12,987 bases of DNA, taken from positions 1 through 12,987 of the forward strand of contig DATDRS010000075.1 in assembly GCA_035291605.1 (NCBI GenBank), given 5' to 3'. Under the pieces are notes generated by a model. The model was not told the origin of the DNA and searched no databases. It was given only the letters and a program-made list of their open reading frames with translations. Position numbers and translations under genes: made by a program. Positions 1-6,786 of the stretch are shown one piece after another. This DNA comes from DATDRS01 sp035291605. GTDB taxonomy: Bacteria; Chloroflexota; Anaerolineae; Anaerolineales; UBA6663. Within the stretch, counting starts at the first letter, position 1; each line of letters begins with the position of its first letter.

Positions 1-567
1 GTCGGCGAAGCCGCAAGTGGGGATGAAACGATCACGCAGGCGGAGAGCCTCCAGCCCGATGTGATCCTCATGGACCTGAAGATGCCGGGCGTCAACGGCA
101 TCGAGGCCACGCGGCGCATCCTGCACACCAGCCCGCACATCGGCGTGCTGGTGCTCACCATGTTTGAGGCCGACGAGTCGGTTTTTGCCGCGATGCGCGC
201 GGGTGCTCGCGGATATTTGCTCAAGGACGCAGATCAGGAAGAGTTGATCCGGGCGATCAAAGCCGTCAGCCGGGGCGAGGCGATCTTCAGCCCGGCGATT
301 GCCCAGCGGCTGATCCACTACTTCGCGGCGCTCCGGCCTGTTGCCGCCGACCTGGCCTTCCCTGAGCTCACCGACCGCGAACGGGAGATTCTTGAGTTGA
401 TGGCCCAGGGGCACACCAATGCTGAGATCGCCGAGCGGTTGATGCTCCGCACGAAAACAGTGCAGAACCACATCTCGAATATCTTCAGCAAACTTCAGGT
501 CGCCGACCGGTCGCAGGCCATCGTGCGCGCGCGCGATGCGGGTCTGGGGCTTGGCCGCGGTCCCTAG
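1..567 (+). CDS. NarL/LuxR-family response regulator (5' end outside window)
   Basis: DNA-binding response regulator of a two-component system, expected to be phosphorylated by a sensor kinase and to activate or repress promoters. The reading frame is open from base 1, so the N-terminus, including the first acidic-pocket residues, is missing; 188 residues are visible. The phospho-acceptor Asp is residue 25 of the visible part (VILMDLKMPG). The conserved Thr lies in the VLTMFE stretch and the conserved Lys in GYLLKDAD. The LuxR helix-turn-helix covers about residues 123-178 (LTDREREILELMAQG, then TNAEIAERL and KTVQNHISNIFSKL). The GTG at 61 is internal and is not the start, because the REC fold continues upstream. 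It ends 9 bp before a decayed transporter gene. Its partner kinase would lie upstream and is not visible. The family assignment is secure; the target and signal are unknown. Confidence 0.95.
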   Translation, partial: VGEAASGDETITQAESLQPDVILMDLKMPGVNGIEATRRILHTSPHIGVLVLTMFEADESVFAAMRAGARGYLLKDADQEELIRAIKAVSRGEAIFSPAIAQRLIHYFAALRPVAADLAFPELTDREREILELMAQGHTNAEIAERLMLRTKTVQNHISNIFSKLQVADRSQAIVRARDAGLGLGRGP

Positions 568-576
568 GCGCGAGAT

Positions 577-1079
577 ATGGGGGATGCAACTGTGGAGGCC
601 AGGCTGGAGATGGTGCTGCCGGGCGGCGAGCGCCTTTCGCTGCGCGGAATGGCCGGGATCGTCATCGTTTTGCTGGGCCGCCGGGACGCTGCTCGTGCGG
701 CGGCGTCCGGTGGCGCTCGACCCGTTCGCGGCGACGGCCTGGGAGATGGTGCTCGGCGGCGCGTTCAATCTGATCATCGGCATATTATTGCAGGGCCGCG
801 AGCCGGTTGTCTGGAATGTCCGCCTGCTGGGGGCGCTAGCTTATCTCGCCGGGTTCGGCTCAATCAGCGACCTACGCCTACGTCAATCCGATCGTCGCCG
901 TGTTCCTCGGCTGGTGGCTGTTGCGCGAATCGGTTGACGCTTACGTGCTGGGCGGGATGGCGATCATCCTGCTGGCCGTCGTGCTGGTCACCGGCGCGCG
1001 GGTGGGGGCCGCGCCGGCGAATAAAACTGCCCCGCCCGTCCGGGCAACGCTGAAGCCGGTTGAGGAACTCGCCGATTAG
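577..1079 (+). pseudogene. Decayed EamA/DMT-family transporter
   Basis: Remnant of a drug/metabolite-transporter (EamA) permease, a ten-helix inner-membrane exporter when intact. Three pieces in three frames resemble the family in the correct order. Frame 1 (about 610-678) reads GERLSLRGMAGIVIVLLG, the end of the first EamA repeat. Frame 2 (674-868) reads WAAGTLLVRRRPVALDPFAA and then ATAWEMVLGGAFNLIIGILL and ALAYLAGFGS. Frame 3 (864-1079) reads ATYAYVNPIVAVFLGWWLL, then GGMAIILLAVVLVTGA and a hydrophilic tail ending in TAG. Compared with the family, roughly 30 residues are missing at the first junction and about 20 at the second, and most of the N-terminal repeat is absent. Deletions of that size are not simple sequencing slips. 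I read it as a pseudogene; its substrate cannot be told. Confidence 0.75.
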
Positions 1080-1155
1080 GGGTCCGAGAACATCCGCCGA
1101 AAGTCGGACAGGGGACAGGCCTTCAGCCCGATGCGCCGGACAGGCGTCTCATGCT

Positions 1156-1171
1156 ATCTTGAGCGCAAGAT
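1156..1171 (+). terminator. Weak stem-loop after the pseudogene
   Basis: ATCTTG and CAAGAT form a perfect 6-bp stem around an AGCG loop, followed by TATTT. It sits about 75 bp after the transporter remnant and could be a weak intrinsic terminator. The stem is short and AT-rich, so confidence is low. Confidence 0.2.
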
Positions 1172-1203
1172 TATTTCAGTATCTCTCTCCTCCTCCTCGT
1201 TTC

Positions 1204-1232
1204 GGTGGGGCGAGTTCTCATCTCGCCCCACC
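1204..1232. repeat. Perfect 11-bp inverted repeat (hairpin)
   Basis: GGTGGGGCGAG (1204-1214) and CTCGCCCCACC (1222-1232) are exact reverse complements around the 7-nt loop TTCTCAT. The spacer is non-coding (1080-1344, about 265 bp). No U-run follows directly on either strand, although ATTTT comes about 7 nt later on the plus strand, so it is not a textbook terminator. A dispersed palindromic repeat is the other reading. Apart from this hairpin, the weak stem at 1156 and the promoter candidate at 1262-1290, I see nothing else in this spacer. Confidence 0.6.
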
Positions 1233-1261
1233 CCCTCATTTTCACCGCCATTGCACCCTCC

Positions 1262-1290
1262 TTATCTGGCAGGGCAACTGCTGGTATGAT
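1262..1290 (+). promoter_or_regulatory. Extended -10 promoter candidate for the dehydrogenase
   Basis: TGGTATGAT (1282-1290) is an extended -10 element (TGN followed by TATGAT). TTATCT, 17 bp upstream, is a poor -35 with 3 of 6 matches, which is typical when an extended -10 is present. It lies 54 bp ahead of the dehydrogenase start, leaving a leader of about 48 nt. Sequence inference only. Confidence 0.4.
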
Positions 1291-1344
1291 ACTGGCCGTG
1301 CGCGTTCGTGCATCTGAATACAGCCTGGCGACAAGAGTTGACCC

Positions 1345-2367
1345 ATGCCCAACGCTATTCCCGTCCTCATCCTCACCCAATCACCCACCCCCGCCTCGCT
1401 CATCGAAAACCTGCGCGCCGTCTCGCCCCGGCTGGTGATCGAGCACCGGACAGCCCAGACGCTCGACGAGTTGGGCGACGCGCTGCGCGAGGTGGAAGTG
1501 CTGTACACCACCGGCCTGATGCCCTCGCCGGAAAGCGCGCCTGCGCTGCGGTGGGTGCAGGGTCACTTCGCCGGGGTTGATCCCTTTCTCGATCATCCTC
1601 TCCTCAAGCATGCGACTCTCACCACAGCGAGCGGCGTTCACGCGCCCGCGATGGCCGAGCATATTTTGATGATGATGCTCGCCAGCGCCCATCACCTGCC
1701 GCGCATGATTGAATATCAAACAAAAGTGGAGTGGCCCAAAGAGCGCTGGGCCTTGTTCGCGCCGCGCGAGTTGCGCGAGAGCACGGTCGGAATTGTCGGC
1801 TACGGGAGCGTAGGCCGAGAAGTCGCCCGGTTGGCGAAGGCGTTCGGGATGCGCGTGCTGGCGACGAAGCGCAATGTGGGGCGCGCCGCCGACGCGGGGT
1901 GGCAATTGCCCGGGGTGGGTGATCCTGAGGCGCGGAACGTGGATCGGCTATACCCCCCGGAGTCGCTACGCTCGATGTTGAGCGAGTGTGACTACGTTGT
2001 GCTTACCGTCCCGCTCACGCCTGCCACGCGAGGGCTGATGGGCGTGGAGGAACTTAAGCGCATGAAGCGCGATGCGGTCCTGATCAACGTTGCAAGAGGG
2101 GGGGTGGTGGACGAGCCAGCGCTGATCGCGGCGTTGCGCGATGGGACGATCGGGGGCGCGGCGCTCGACGTATTTGCTGAAGAACCCCTGCCGGCCGCCA
2201 GCCCACTGTGGAGTCTGCCCGCTACGCGCGTGATCCTCAGCCCGCACGTCTCCGGCTTCACGCTCGAATACGATAACCGGGCAATGGCGCTCTTCGCCGA
2301 GAACCTGCGCCGATATGTCGCGGGTGAGCCGCTGTTGAATGTGGTGGACCCGGCGCGGGGTTACTGA
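1345..2367 (+). CDS. D-2-hydroxyacid dehydrogenase
   Basis: NAD(P)-dependent cytosolic dehydrogenase that interconverts a 2-keto acid and a D-2-hydroxy acid (340 residues, usual family size). The Rossmann glycine motif is GYGSVG at 152-157. The catalytic triad is visible: Arg251 in NVARGGVVDE, Glu280 in DVFAEEPLP and His301 in SPHVSG. At the end of the second Rossmann strand, where NAD-specific members usually have Asp, the sequence is ATKRN (173-177). The lack of an acidic residue and the presence of Lys/Arg suggest that NADP(H) may be accepted. The start ATG has only a weak purine stretch (ACAAGAG) ahead of it, but the protein begins at the expected place before VLIL. It lies 88 bp upstream of the PEP carboxylase on the same strand and may be co-transcribed with it. 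The substrate (glyoxylate, hydroxypyruvate, phosphoglycerate or another) cannot be decided; the 340-residue length lacks the ACT domain of long SerA forms. Confidence 0.92.
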   Translation: MPNAIPVLILTQSPTPASLIENLRAVSPRLVIEHRTAQTLDELGDALREVEVLYTTGLMPSPESAPALRWVQGHFAGVDPFLDHPLLKHATLTTASGVHAPAMAEHILMMMLASAHHLPRMIEYQTKVEWPKERWALFAPRELRESTVGIVGYGSVGREVARLAKAFGMRVLATKRNVGRAADAGWQLPGVGDPEARNVDRLYPPESLRSMLSECDYVVLTVPLTPATRGLMGVEELKRMKRDAVLINVARGGVVDEPALIAALRDGTIGGAALDVFAEEPLPAASPLWSLPATRVILSPHVSGFTLEYDNRAMALFAENLRRYVAGEPLLNVVDPARGY

Positions 2368-2455
2368 CGCCGGCGTGGCCGCCAGCGACGCCCTCAAGCG
2401 GGCGAACAACGTCCTCCCCCGCATCGGTTAGGCTACGGGTATCCTGTTTGCGCAT

Positions 2456-5329
2456 ATGGACCTCTCCGCCGCCATCCACCTCCTGGGCGAACTGCTCGGC
2501 CAGACGCTGAGCGAGCAAGAGTCGCCGGCGCTCTTTGAAACCGAGGAGCGCATCCGCGCGTTCGCCAAGGCCCGTCGCGCCGCTGTAGAGACGCGCCAGG
2601 ACGCGTCTCTACAGCCTGCGGAGGCCGCCGCGCGGCTCGCCGCCGAGGTCGCCGCGCTTCAGCCGGATGCAGCGCGCGCCGTCGCCGCCGCCTTCGCGCT
2701 ATATTTCGACCTCGTCAACCTCGCGGAAGAGTCCAACCGGGTGCGCGCCCTCCGCCAGCGCGAGGGCGAAGGCCACCCCGCGCCGGTCGCCGAGTCCATC
2801 CGCGAGACGATCGCCCATCTCCAGTCTCTCGGCGTCACGGCTGGAGAAATACGGGCTTTGCTCGACAACCTGCACATCGAGCTTGTCCTCACCGCGCATC
2901 CCACCGAGGCCAAACGCCGCACCATCCTCTCCAAGCTGGAGCGCATCTCTGAGGCGCTTCGCGCGCTGCACGCGACCGGCCTCCTGCCGCGCGAGCGTGA
3001 GGACCTCGTCGCCAGCCTGCACGCGGAAATCACCGCCCTCTGGCTCACCGACCGCGCGCGCACCGCACGCCCGGCCGTCACCGACGAGGTCCGTACCGGC
3101 CTGTACTTTGTGGACAACATCTTCTGGGAGGCCCTCCCGCGCGTCTACGCCGACCTCGACGCCGCGCTCGCCGAATATTATCCCGGCCTCAAGGCCCCGC
3201 CGCGCTGGCTGACGCTCGCCTCGTGGATCGGCGGCGACCGGGACGGCAACCCCAACGTCACCGCCGCCGTGACGGCTGAGACTCTGCGTCTGCATCGCGG
3301 CCTGGCCGTCGAGCATCACCGCCGCTCGCTGCAGGACCTCGCGCGCCGCCTCAGCCTCAACGCGCGCCTGGTTCCGCTCCCGCCCGAGCTGCAGACCTGG
3401 CTCGAGGCCCGCCGGCCTCTTCCCGCACACGCGGTCTACCTCGAATCCCGCTACGCCGCCGAGCCTTATCGCCTCATCGTCTCGCTCCTGGCCTCCGACC
3501 TCGAAACCGCCTCGCGCGACGACATGACCGCGCGCCTCCTCGAAACCGCGCCGCAGGCCGCCCGCGCTCAGGCGGAAGACTTCACCCTTCCCCTCCGATT
3601 GATCTCGACCCCCATCCCCTCTTCAATTGCCCATTACCAGCTGCGGCCTGTCCTCCGCCAATTCGACATCTTCGGCCTGCACGCCGCGCGGTTGGACATT
3701 CGCGAAGACTCGTCCCGCCTGGCCTCTGCCCTGGGCGAAATTCTCCGCGCCTTGAATATTGAACTCGCCTTCGAACAGGGGGATGACCGCGCTCGCCTGG
3801 ATGTGCTGATCCGGTTGTTATCCGCGTCCGAAGCGGGCGCATCCAGGGCCTACGGTCGTCCCCACAATCTTGCGCCCCAGCCGGGCGTGACGGTCGAGAC
3901 CGCCGAAACGTGGGCGCTCTTCCAACTCATTGCCCGCGTGCGTGCGCTCTATGGCCGCGCGCTCCTCGGCCCGTTCATCATCTCCATGACGCGCGGCCCC
4001 GCCGACGTGCTGACCGTGCTGCTCCTCGCGCGCTGGGCCGGATGCGACGATGGCCTCCAGATCGCCCCTCTCTTTGAGACGCTCGACGACCTCGACGCTG
4101 CGCCGCGCATCCTGGCCGACCTCTTCACCCTCGACCTCTACCGCGCGCACCTCGCCGCCTGCGGGGACGAGCAGGTGGTGATGATCGGCTACTCCGACAG
4201 CAACAAGGACGGCGGCTACCTGGCGGCGAACTGGGCGCTCTACCAGGCGCAGGAGCGCATCGCGCAGGCCTGCCGCGCGCACGGGGTGAAACTCATGCTC
4301 TTTCACGGGCGCGGGGGGACGGTGGCGCGGGGCGGCGGCCCGGCGAATCGCGCCATCCGCGCCCAGCCGCCGGGCACGGTCAATGGCCGCTTCCGCCTCA
4401 CCGAGCAGGGCGAGGTCGTCGCCTCCCGCTACGCCGACCGCGCTTTGGCGCAGCGACATCTGGAGCAGATTGTGAGCGCAGTGTTGCTGGCGAGCGTGAC
4501 CGATCGCGCCGGGGAGCGGGAGGGTCATGGAGCAGGAGAGCGGGAGAGCAAGGGAACAGGGGAGAAAAGCGAACTCACTCCGGCACGCCAGCACGCCAGT
4601 TCCGCTGCCTTTATCGCCCCTGCATGGCGTGAGGTGATCGCCGCCATGTCCAACATCGCTCGGCGGACATACCGGGGCCTTGTCTACGAGACTCCCGGCT
4701 TCATGGACTACTGGCGTGACGCGACGCCGCTGGACGAAATTAGCCGGCTGCGCATCGGCTCACGCCCGGCGACCCGGCGCGGCGGCGCGTTGAACGTGGC
4801 GCACATCCGCGCCATCCCGTGGGTCTTCTCGTGGATGCAGGCGCGCTTCAACCTGCCTGGCTGGTACGGCCTGGGCGCGGCCCTGCACGCAACACGCAGT
4901 ACGCAATCCGGCGATACGCTGCTCCGTGAGATGCACGCCGATTGGCCCTTCTTCCGCGCCCTCCTCGACAACGCCGAGATGTCCCTCCTCAAGGCCGACC
5001 TCGGCATCGCCGCGCTCTACTCCGCCCTCGTCCCCGACCAGGACCTGGCCGATCGCATCTTCGTCCGCCTGCGCGACGAATACGAGCGCACGCGCGAGGC
5101 GATCCTCGCCATCACCGGCCACACGGAGTTGATGGAGGCCGATCCCGTCATCCAACGCTCCATCTACCTCCGCAACCCCTACGTAGACCCGCTCAATTAC
5201 CTGCAAATTGAAATGCTGCGCCGCCTCCGTGCTCTGCCGAACCCGGACAGCCCGGACGCCGAGGCCCTGCGGGAGGTGATTGTGTTGACGATCAATGGAA
5301 TCGCGGCGGGGCTGAGGAACACGGGGTAA
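2456..5329 (+). CDS. ppc: Phosphoenolpyruvate carboxylase
   Basis: Carboxylates PEP with bicarbonate to oxaloacetate and phosphate, the anaplerotic feed of the TCA cycle; a cytosolic homotetramer in characterised bacterial enzymes. It is complete, at 957 residues against 883 for the E. coli enzyme. Landmarks are catalytic His148 in VLTAHPTEAKRRT, SWIGGDRDGNPNV, the GYSDSNKDGG block (578-587), the FHGRGGTVARGGGP loop (616-629), RLTEQGEVVASRYA and the invariant C-terminus IAAGLRNTG (949-957). The extra length is partly explained by in-frame repeat-derived insertions: a palindrome at residues 43-54, a charged Gly/Glu/Arg stretch at about 685-716 and a heptamer repeat in the segment LHATRSTQSGD. 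None touches a catalytic motif. There is no clear Shine-Dalgarno; a TATCCT -10-like hexamer at 2440-2445, 10 bp before the ATG, would give an almost leaderless mRNA. It converges on the GGDEF gene with 6 bp between stop codons. Confidence 0.97.
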   Translation: MDLSAAIHLLGELLGQTLSEQESPALFETEERIRAFAKARRAAVETRQDASLQPAEAAARLAAEVAALQPDAARAVAAAFALYFDLVNLAEESNRVRALRQREGEGHPAPVAESIRETIAHLQSLGVTAGEIRALLDNLHIELVLTAHPTEAKRRTILSKLERISEALRALHATGLLPREREDLVASLHAEITALWLTDRARTARPAVTDEVRTGLYFVDNIFWEALPRVYADLDAALAEYYPGLKAPPRWLTLASWIGGDRDGNPNVTAAVTAETLRLHRGLAVEHHRRSLQDLARRLSLNARLVPLPPELQTWLEARRPLPAHAVYLESRYAAEPYRLIVSLLASDLETASRDDMTARLLETAPQAARAQAEDFTLPLRLISTPIPSSIAHYQLRPVLRQFDIFGLHAARLDIREDSSRLASALGEILRALNIELAFEQGDDRARLDVLIRLLSASEAGASRAYGRPHNLAPQPGVTVETAETWALFQLIARVRALYGRALLGPFIISMTRGPADVLTVLLLARWAGCDDGLQIAPLFETLDDLDAAPRILADLFTLDLYRAHLAACGDEQVVMIGYSDSNKDGGYLAANWALYQAQERIAQACRAHGVKLMLFHGRGGTVARGGGPANRAIRAQPPGTVNGRFRLTEQGEVVASRYADRALAQRHLEQIVSAVLLASVTDRAGEREGHGAGERESKGTGEKSELTPARQHASSAAFIAPAWREVIAAMSNIARRTYRGLVYETPGFMDYWRDATPLDEISRLRIGSRPATRRGGALNVAHIRAIPWVFSWMQARFNLPGWYGLGAALHATRSTQSGDTLLREMHADWPFFRALLDNAEMSLLKADLGIAALYSALVPDQDLADRIFVRLRDEYERTREAILAITGHTELMEADPVIQRSIYLRNPYVDPLNYLQIEMLRRLRALPNPDSPDAEALREVIVLTINGIAAGLRNTG
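2582..2615. repeat. Palindromic repeat inserted within ppc
   Basis: GCTGTAGAGACGCG (2582-2595) and CGCGTCTCTACAGC (2602-2615) are exact reverse complements around a 6-nt loop CCAGGA. It is translated in frame as residues 43-54 of the carboxylase, in the N-terminal helical region where homologues have a shorter linker. GTAGAGACG...CGTCTCTAC palindromes are a familiar dispersed form in several bacterial genomes (recalled, not searched). Confidence 0.8.
4508..4603. repeat. AG-rich and octamer low-complexity insertion within ppc
   Basis: This stretch reads as imperfect G/A-rich units (GGGAGCGGG, GGAGCAGGAGAGC, GGGAGAGC, AGGGAAC, AGGGGAG), followed by a perfect tandem octamer CACGCCAG at 4584-4591 and 4592-4599. 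It encodes about 32 residues rich in Gly, Glu, Arg and Ser (about 685-716) that have no counterpart in the E. coli carboxylase between the ALLAS and PAWREV equivalents. The edges are approximate. Confidence 0.6.
4887..4909. repeat. Heptamer tandem repeat ACGCANN within ppc
   Basis: ACGCA occurs at 4887, 4894 and 4901, exactly 7 bp apart, in a stretch ending ATCC. It is translated as part of HATRSTQSGD in the carboxylase. Such heptamer (STRR-like) repeats are usually intergenic. The total length here matches homologues, so this may be a replacement of the segment rather than an insertion, or chance. Confidence 0.45.
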
Positions 5330-5335
5330 GGGCGG

Positions 5336-6256
5336 CTAGCCCTCGAACAAGCAGACCTGATTCCGTCCGGCGCGTTTGGCGCGGTAGAGCGCTTCATCGG
5401 CCTGGTGCAGGAGTTGATCGAGGGCGAGGTTGGCGTCTGGCCGGGAGGCGGTGCTGGTGACGCCCAGGCTGATGTGCAGGTGCAGATGGTTGTTGTGATC
5501 CGGCAGGGTGACGGATGCCCTGGCCACGTTTTCGCGGATGCGCTCGGCGACGATCCTGGCCTCGTTCAGGCCGGTGTTCGGCAGCACGACTAAAAACTCC
5601 TCGCCCCCCCAACGCCCGGCCCAGTCGTAAGGCCGTTTGCTGTGTGTGATGATGTCGGCGACCACCTTGAGAGCCTGATCGCCGACCAGATGTCCGTGCT
5701 GGTCGTTGACCATCTTGAAATGGTCAATATCCAGCATCACCAGGCTCAAAGGGAAATGCTCACGCCGGGCGCGGCTTAGCTCGCCTTCGCTGTGCTGATA
5801 CAGCGCCCGCCGGTTGAACAGGCCCGTCAACCCGTCGCGCATCGCCAGTTCTTCCAGCCGGGCGAGCGACTCGCTCAGGCGGGTTTCCAGATTCAGGATG
5901 CGCCTGCCGATGGCCACGCGCGCCCGGAACTCGCCGGGATCGAAGGGCTTGGTCAAATAGTCGTCGGCGCCGGCCTCCAGCCCGGTCACGACTGCCTCTT
6001 TCCCCTCCTTGGCGGTGAGCATGATGATGTAGGTATAGCCGGTAAAGTTCGCCTGCCGGATGCGCCGGATAAGCTGCGGCCCGTCCATTTCCGGCATCAT
6101 CCAATCGGTGATGACAAAGCGAATGTTCTCGTTCTGCAACAGGTCCCAGGCGACCTGGCCATCCTCGGCTTCCGCCACCTCGTATCCGGCGCGGGTGAGT
6201 TGAATCTGCAAGATATGGCGCAGAGTGTTGTCGTCGTCAACGACCAGGATTTTCAT
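5336..6256 (-). CDS. REC-GGDEF response regulator (PleD-like diguanylate cyclase)
   Basis: Predicted to make cyclic di-GMP from two GTP when its receiver domain is phosphorylated. There are 306 residues from the ATG at 6256. An upstream in-frame TTG would add 23 residues without homology, so I chose the ATG, which follows AGGGA and directly precedes the receiver motif MKILVVDDD. REC covers 1-115, with acidic residues D7-D9, phospho-acceptor D51 (VITDWMMPE), T81 and K103. A helical linker covers about 118-138. The GGDEF domain starts at RDGLTGLFNRR (140-150), with metal ligand D176 (MLDIDHFK) and signature GGEEF at 217-221. RPYD (208-211), five residues ahead of the signature, is an intact inhibitory I-site, so product feedback is likely. 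No EAL or HD-GYP domain is present. It stands alone, convergent with ppc; no kinase is adjacent. Confidence 0.95.
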   Translation of the reverse strand: MKILVVDDDNTLRHILQIQLTRAGYEVAEAEDGQVAWDLLQNENIRFVITDWMMPEMDGPQLIRRIRQANFTGYTYIIMLTAKEGKEAVVTGLEAGADDYLTKPFDPGEFRARVAIGRRILNLETRLSESLARLEELAMRDGLTGLFNRRALYQHSEGELSRARREHFPLSLVMLDIDHFKMVNDQHGHLVGDQALKVVADIITHSKRPYDWAGRWGGEEFLVVLPNTGLNEARIVAERIRENVARASVTLPDHNNHLHLHISLGVTSTASRPDANLALDQLLHQADEALYRAKRAGRNQVCLFEG

Positions 6257-6343
6257 GCTCTGATTTCCCTGTCTCGTCCCCTGCGACTGTTCTGGCTGGA
6301 ATTGGCGGCTGGGGCAAGCGGGCAATCAAAACGCCGTTAGCGA

Positions 6344-6353
6344 GGGGATCCCC
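6344..6353. other. Spacer with perfect palindrome GGGGATCCCC
   Basis: The 146-bp spacer 6257-6402 holds this 10-bp palindrome flanked by CGAG on both sides, and a 6-bp inverted repeat CTATTT/AAATAG at 6373-6390. On the minus strand TAAAAT (within 6376-6381) is -10-like but has no good -35. The palindrome could be an operator for the GGDEF gene; nothing else supports that. Confidence 0.2.
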
Positions 6354-6402
6354 GAGTATGATCCTTTTGCCACTATTTTACTCGAAATAGCAGAGGGCGA
6401 AA

Positions 6403-6786
6403 TCAGCCGCGCCAGCGCGGCAGCACGTACAGGCTGGCGGCCAGCGAGGCCAGGAGAGCCGTCGTGGCGCTGCCTAGTAGCAGGGGCGCGAAGGCGAGCA
6501 GACTGAATTGCTGTTGCAGGATCAGGAATTGTATCTGCAGGCGCGCCGCCATCTCCGGCGTGGTGGATTGCCATAAGAGGAACACCAACCCGGTCATGAT
6601 TGCCCCGAACAGGCTGATTGCCAGGTCAATCCACTCCAGCCGGAAACGCGGGACCAGGGCAACCGTGCGGAGGCGGGCTGTCACCGCCGGGGTCAGGGAG
6701 CGCGGGGGCGCGGCCAGCGGGTAGGTTCGCAGCGCGTCCTCCACTGCTGCCAGGGCCTGTCGTTCCCGGTCCGTCAGTGTGCTCAT
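6403..6786 (-). CDS. Small two-TM membrane protein, putative sigma partner
   Basis: A 127-residue protein of unrecognised family. The N-terminal half (1-50) is soluble and partly helical (TDRERQALAAVEDALRTYP, then APPRSLTPAVTARLR). Two hydrophobic segments follow, at about 52-72 (EWIDLAISLFGAIMTGLVFL) and 96-122, with a polar Gln-rich linker (LQIQFLILQQQ) between, and it ends in PRWRG. Its ATG overlaps the stop of the ECF sigma gene by ATGA, so the two are translationally coupled. That position, the cytosolic N-terminal segment and the membrane anchor are what one expects of an anti-sigma factor, but there is no zinc-finger HxxxCxxC motif and no recognised anti-sigma domain. The role as sigma partner is inference; it could equally be an unrelated membrane protein. 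Confidence 0.8.
   Translation of the reverse strand: MSTLTDRERQALAAVEDALRTYPLAAPPRSLTPAVTARLRTVALVPRFRLEWIDLAISLFGAIMTGLVFLLWQSTTPEMAARLQIQFLILQQQFSLLAFAPLLLGSATTALLASLAASLYVLPRWRG

Noticed and set aside
3818..4594. Long open frame on the minus strand opposite ppc (258 codons), and similar long antisense frames at 2699-3430 and 7438-8277
   Set aside because: They are shadows of strongly coding genes in GC-rich DNA, with Arg/Ala/Gly-biased or low-information translations and no family motifs.
5330..5335. A terminator between ppc and the GGDEF gene
   Set aside because: Only 6 bp separate the stops, and no stem-loop is evident in the gap.
6257..6325. N-terminal extension of the GGDEF regulator from a TTG codon
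   Set aside because: The added 23 residues (polar, Gln-rich) have no place in the receiver fold; the ATG at 6256 has a ribosome site and starts exactly at MKILVVDDD.
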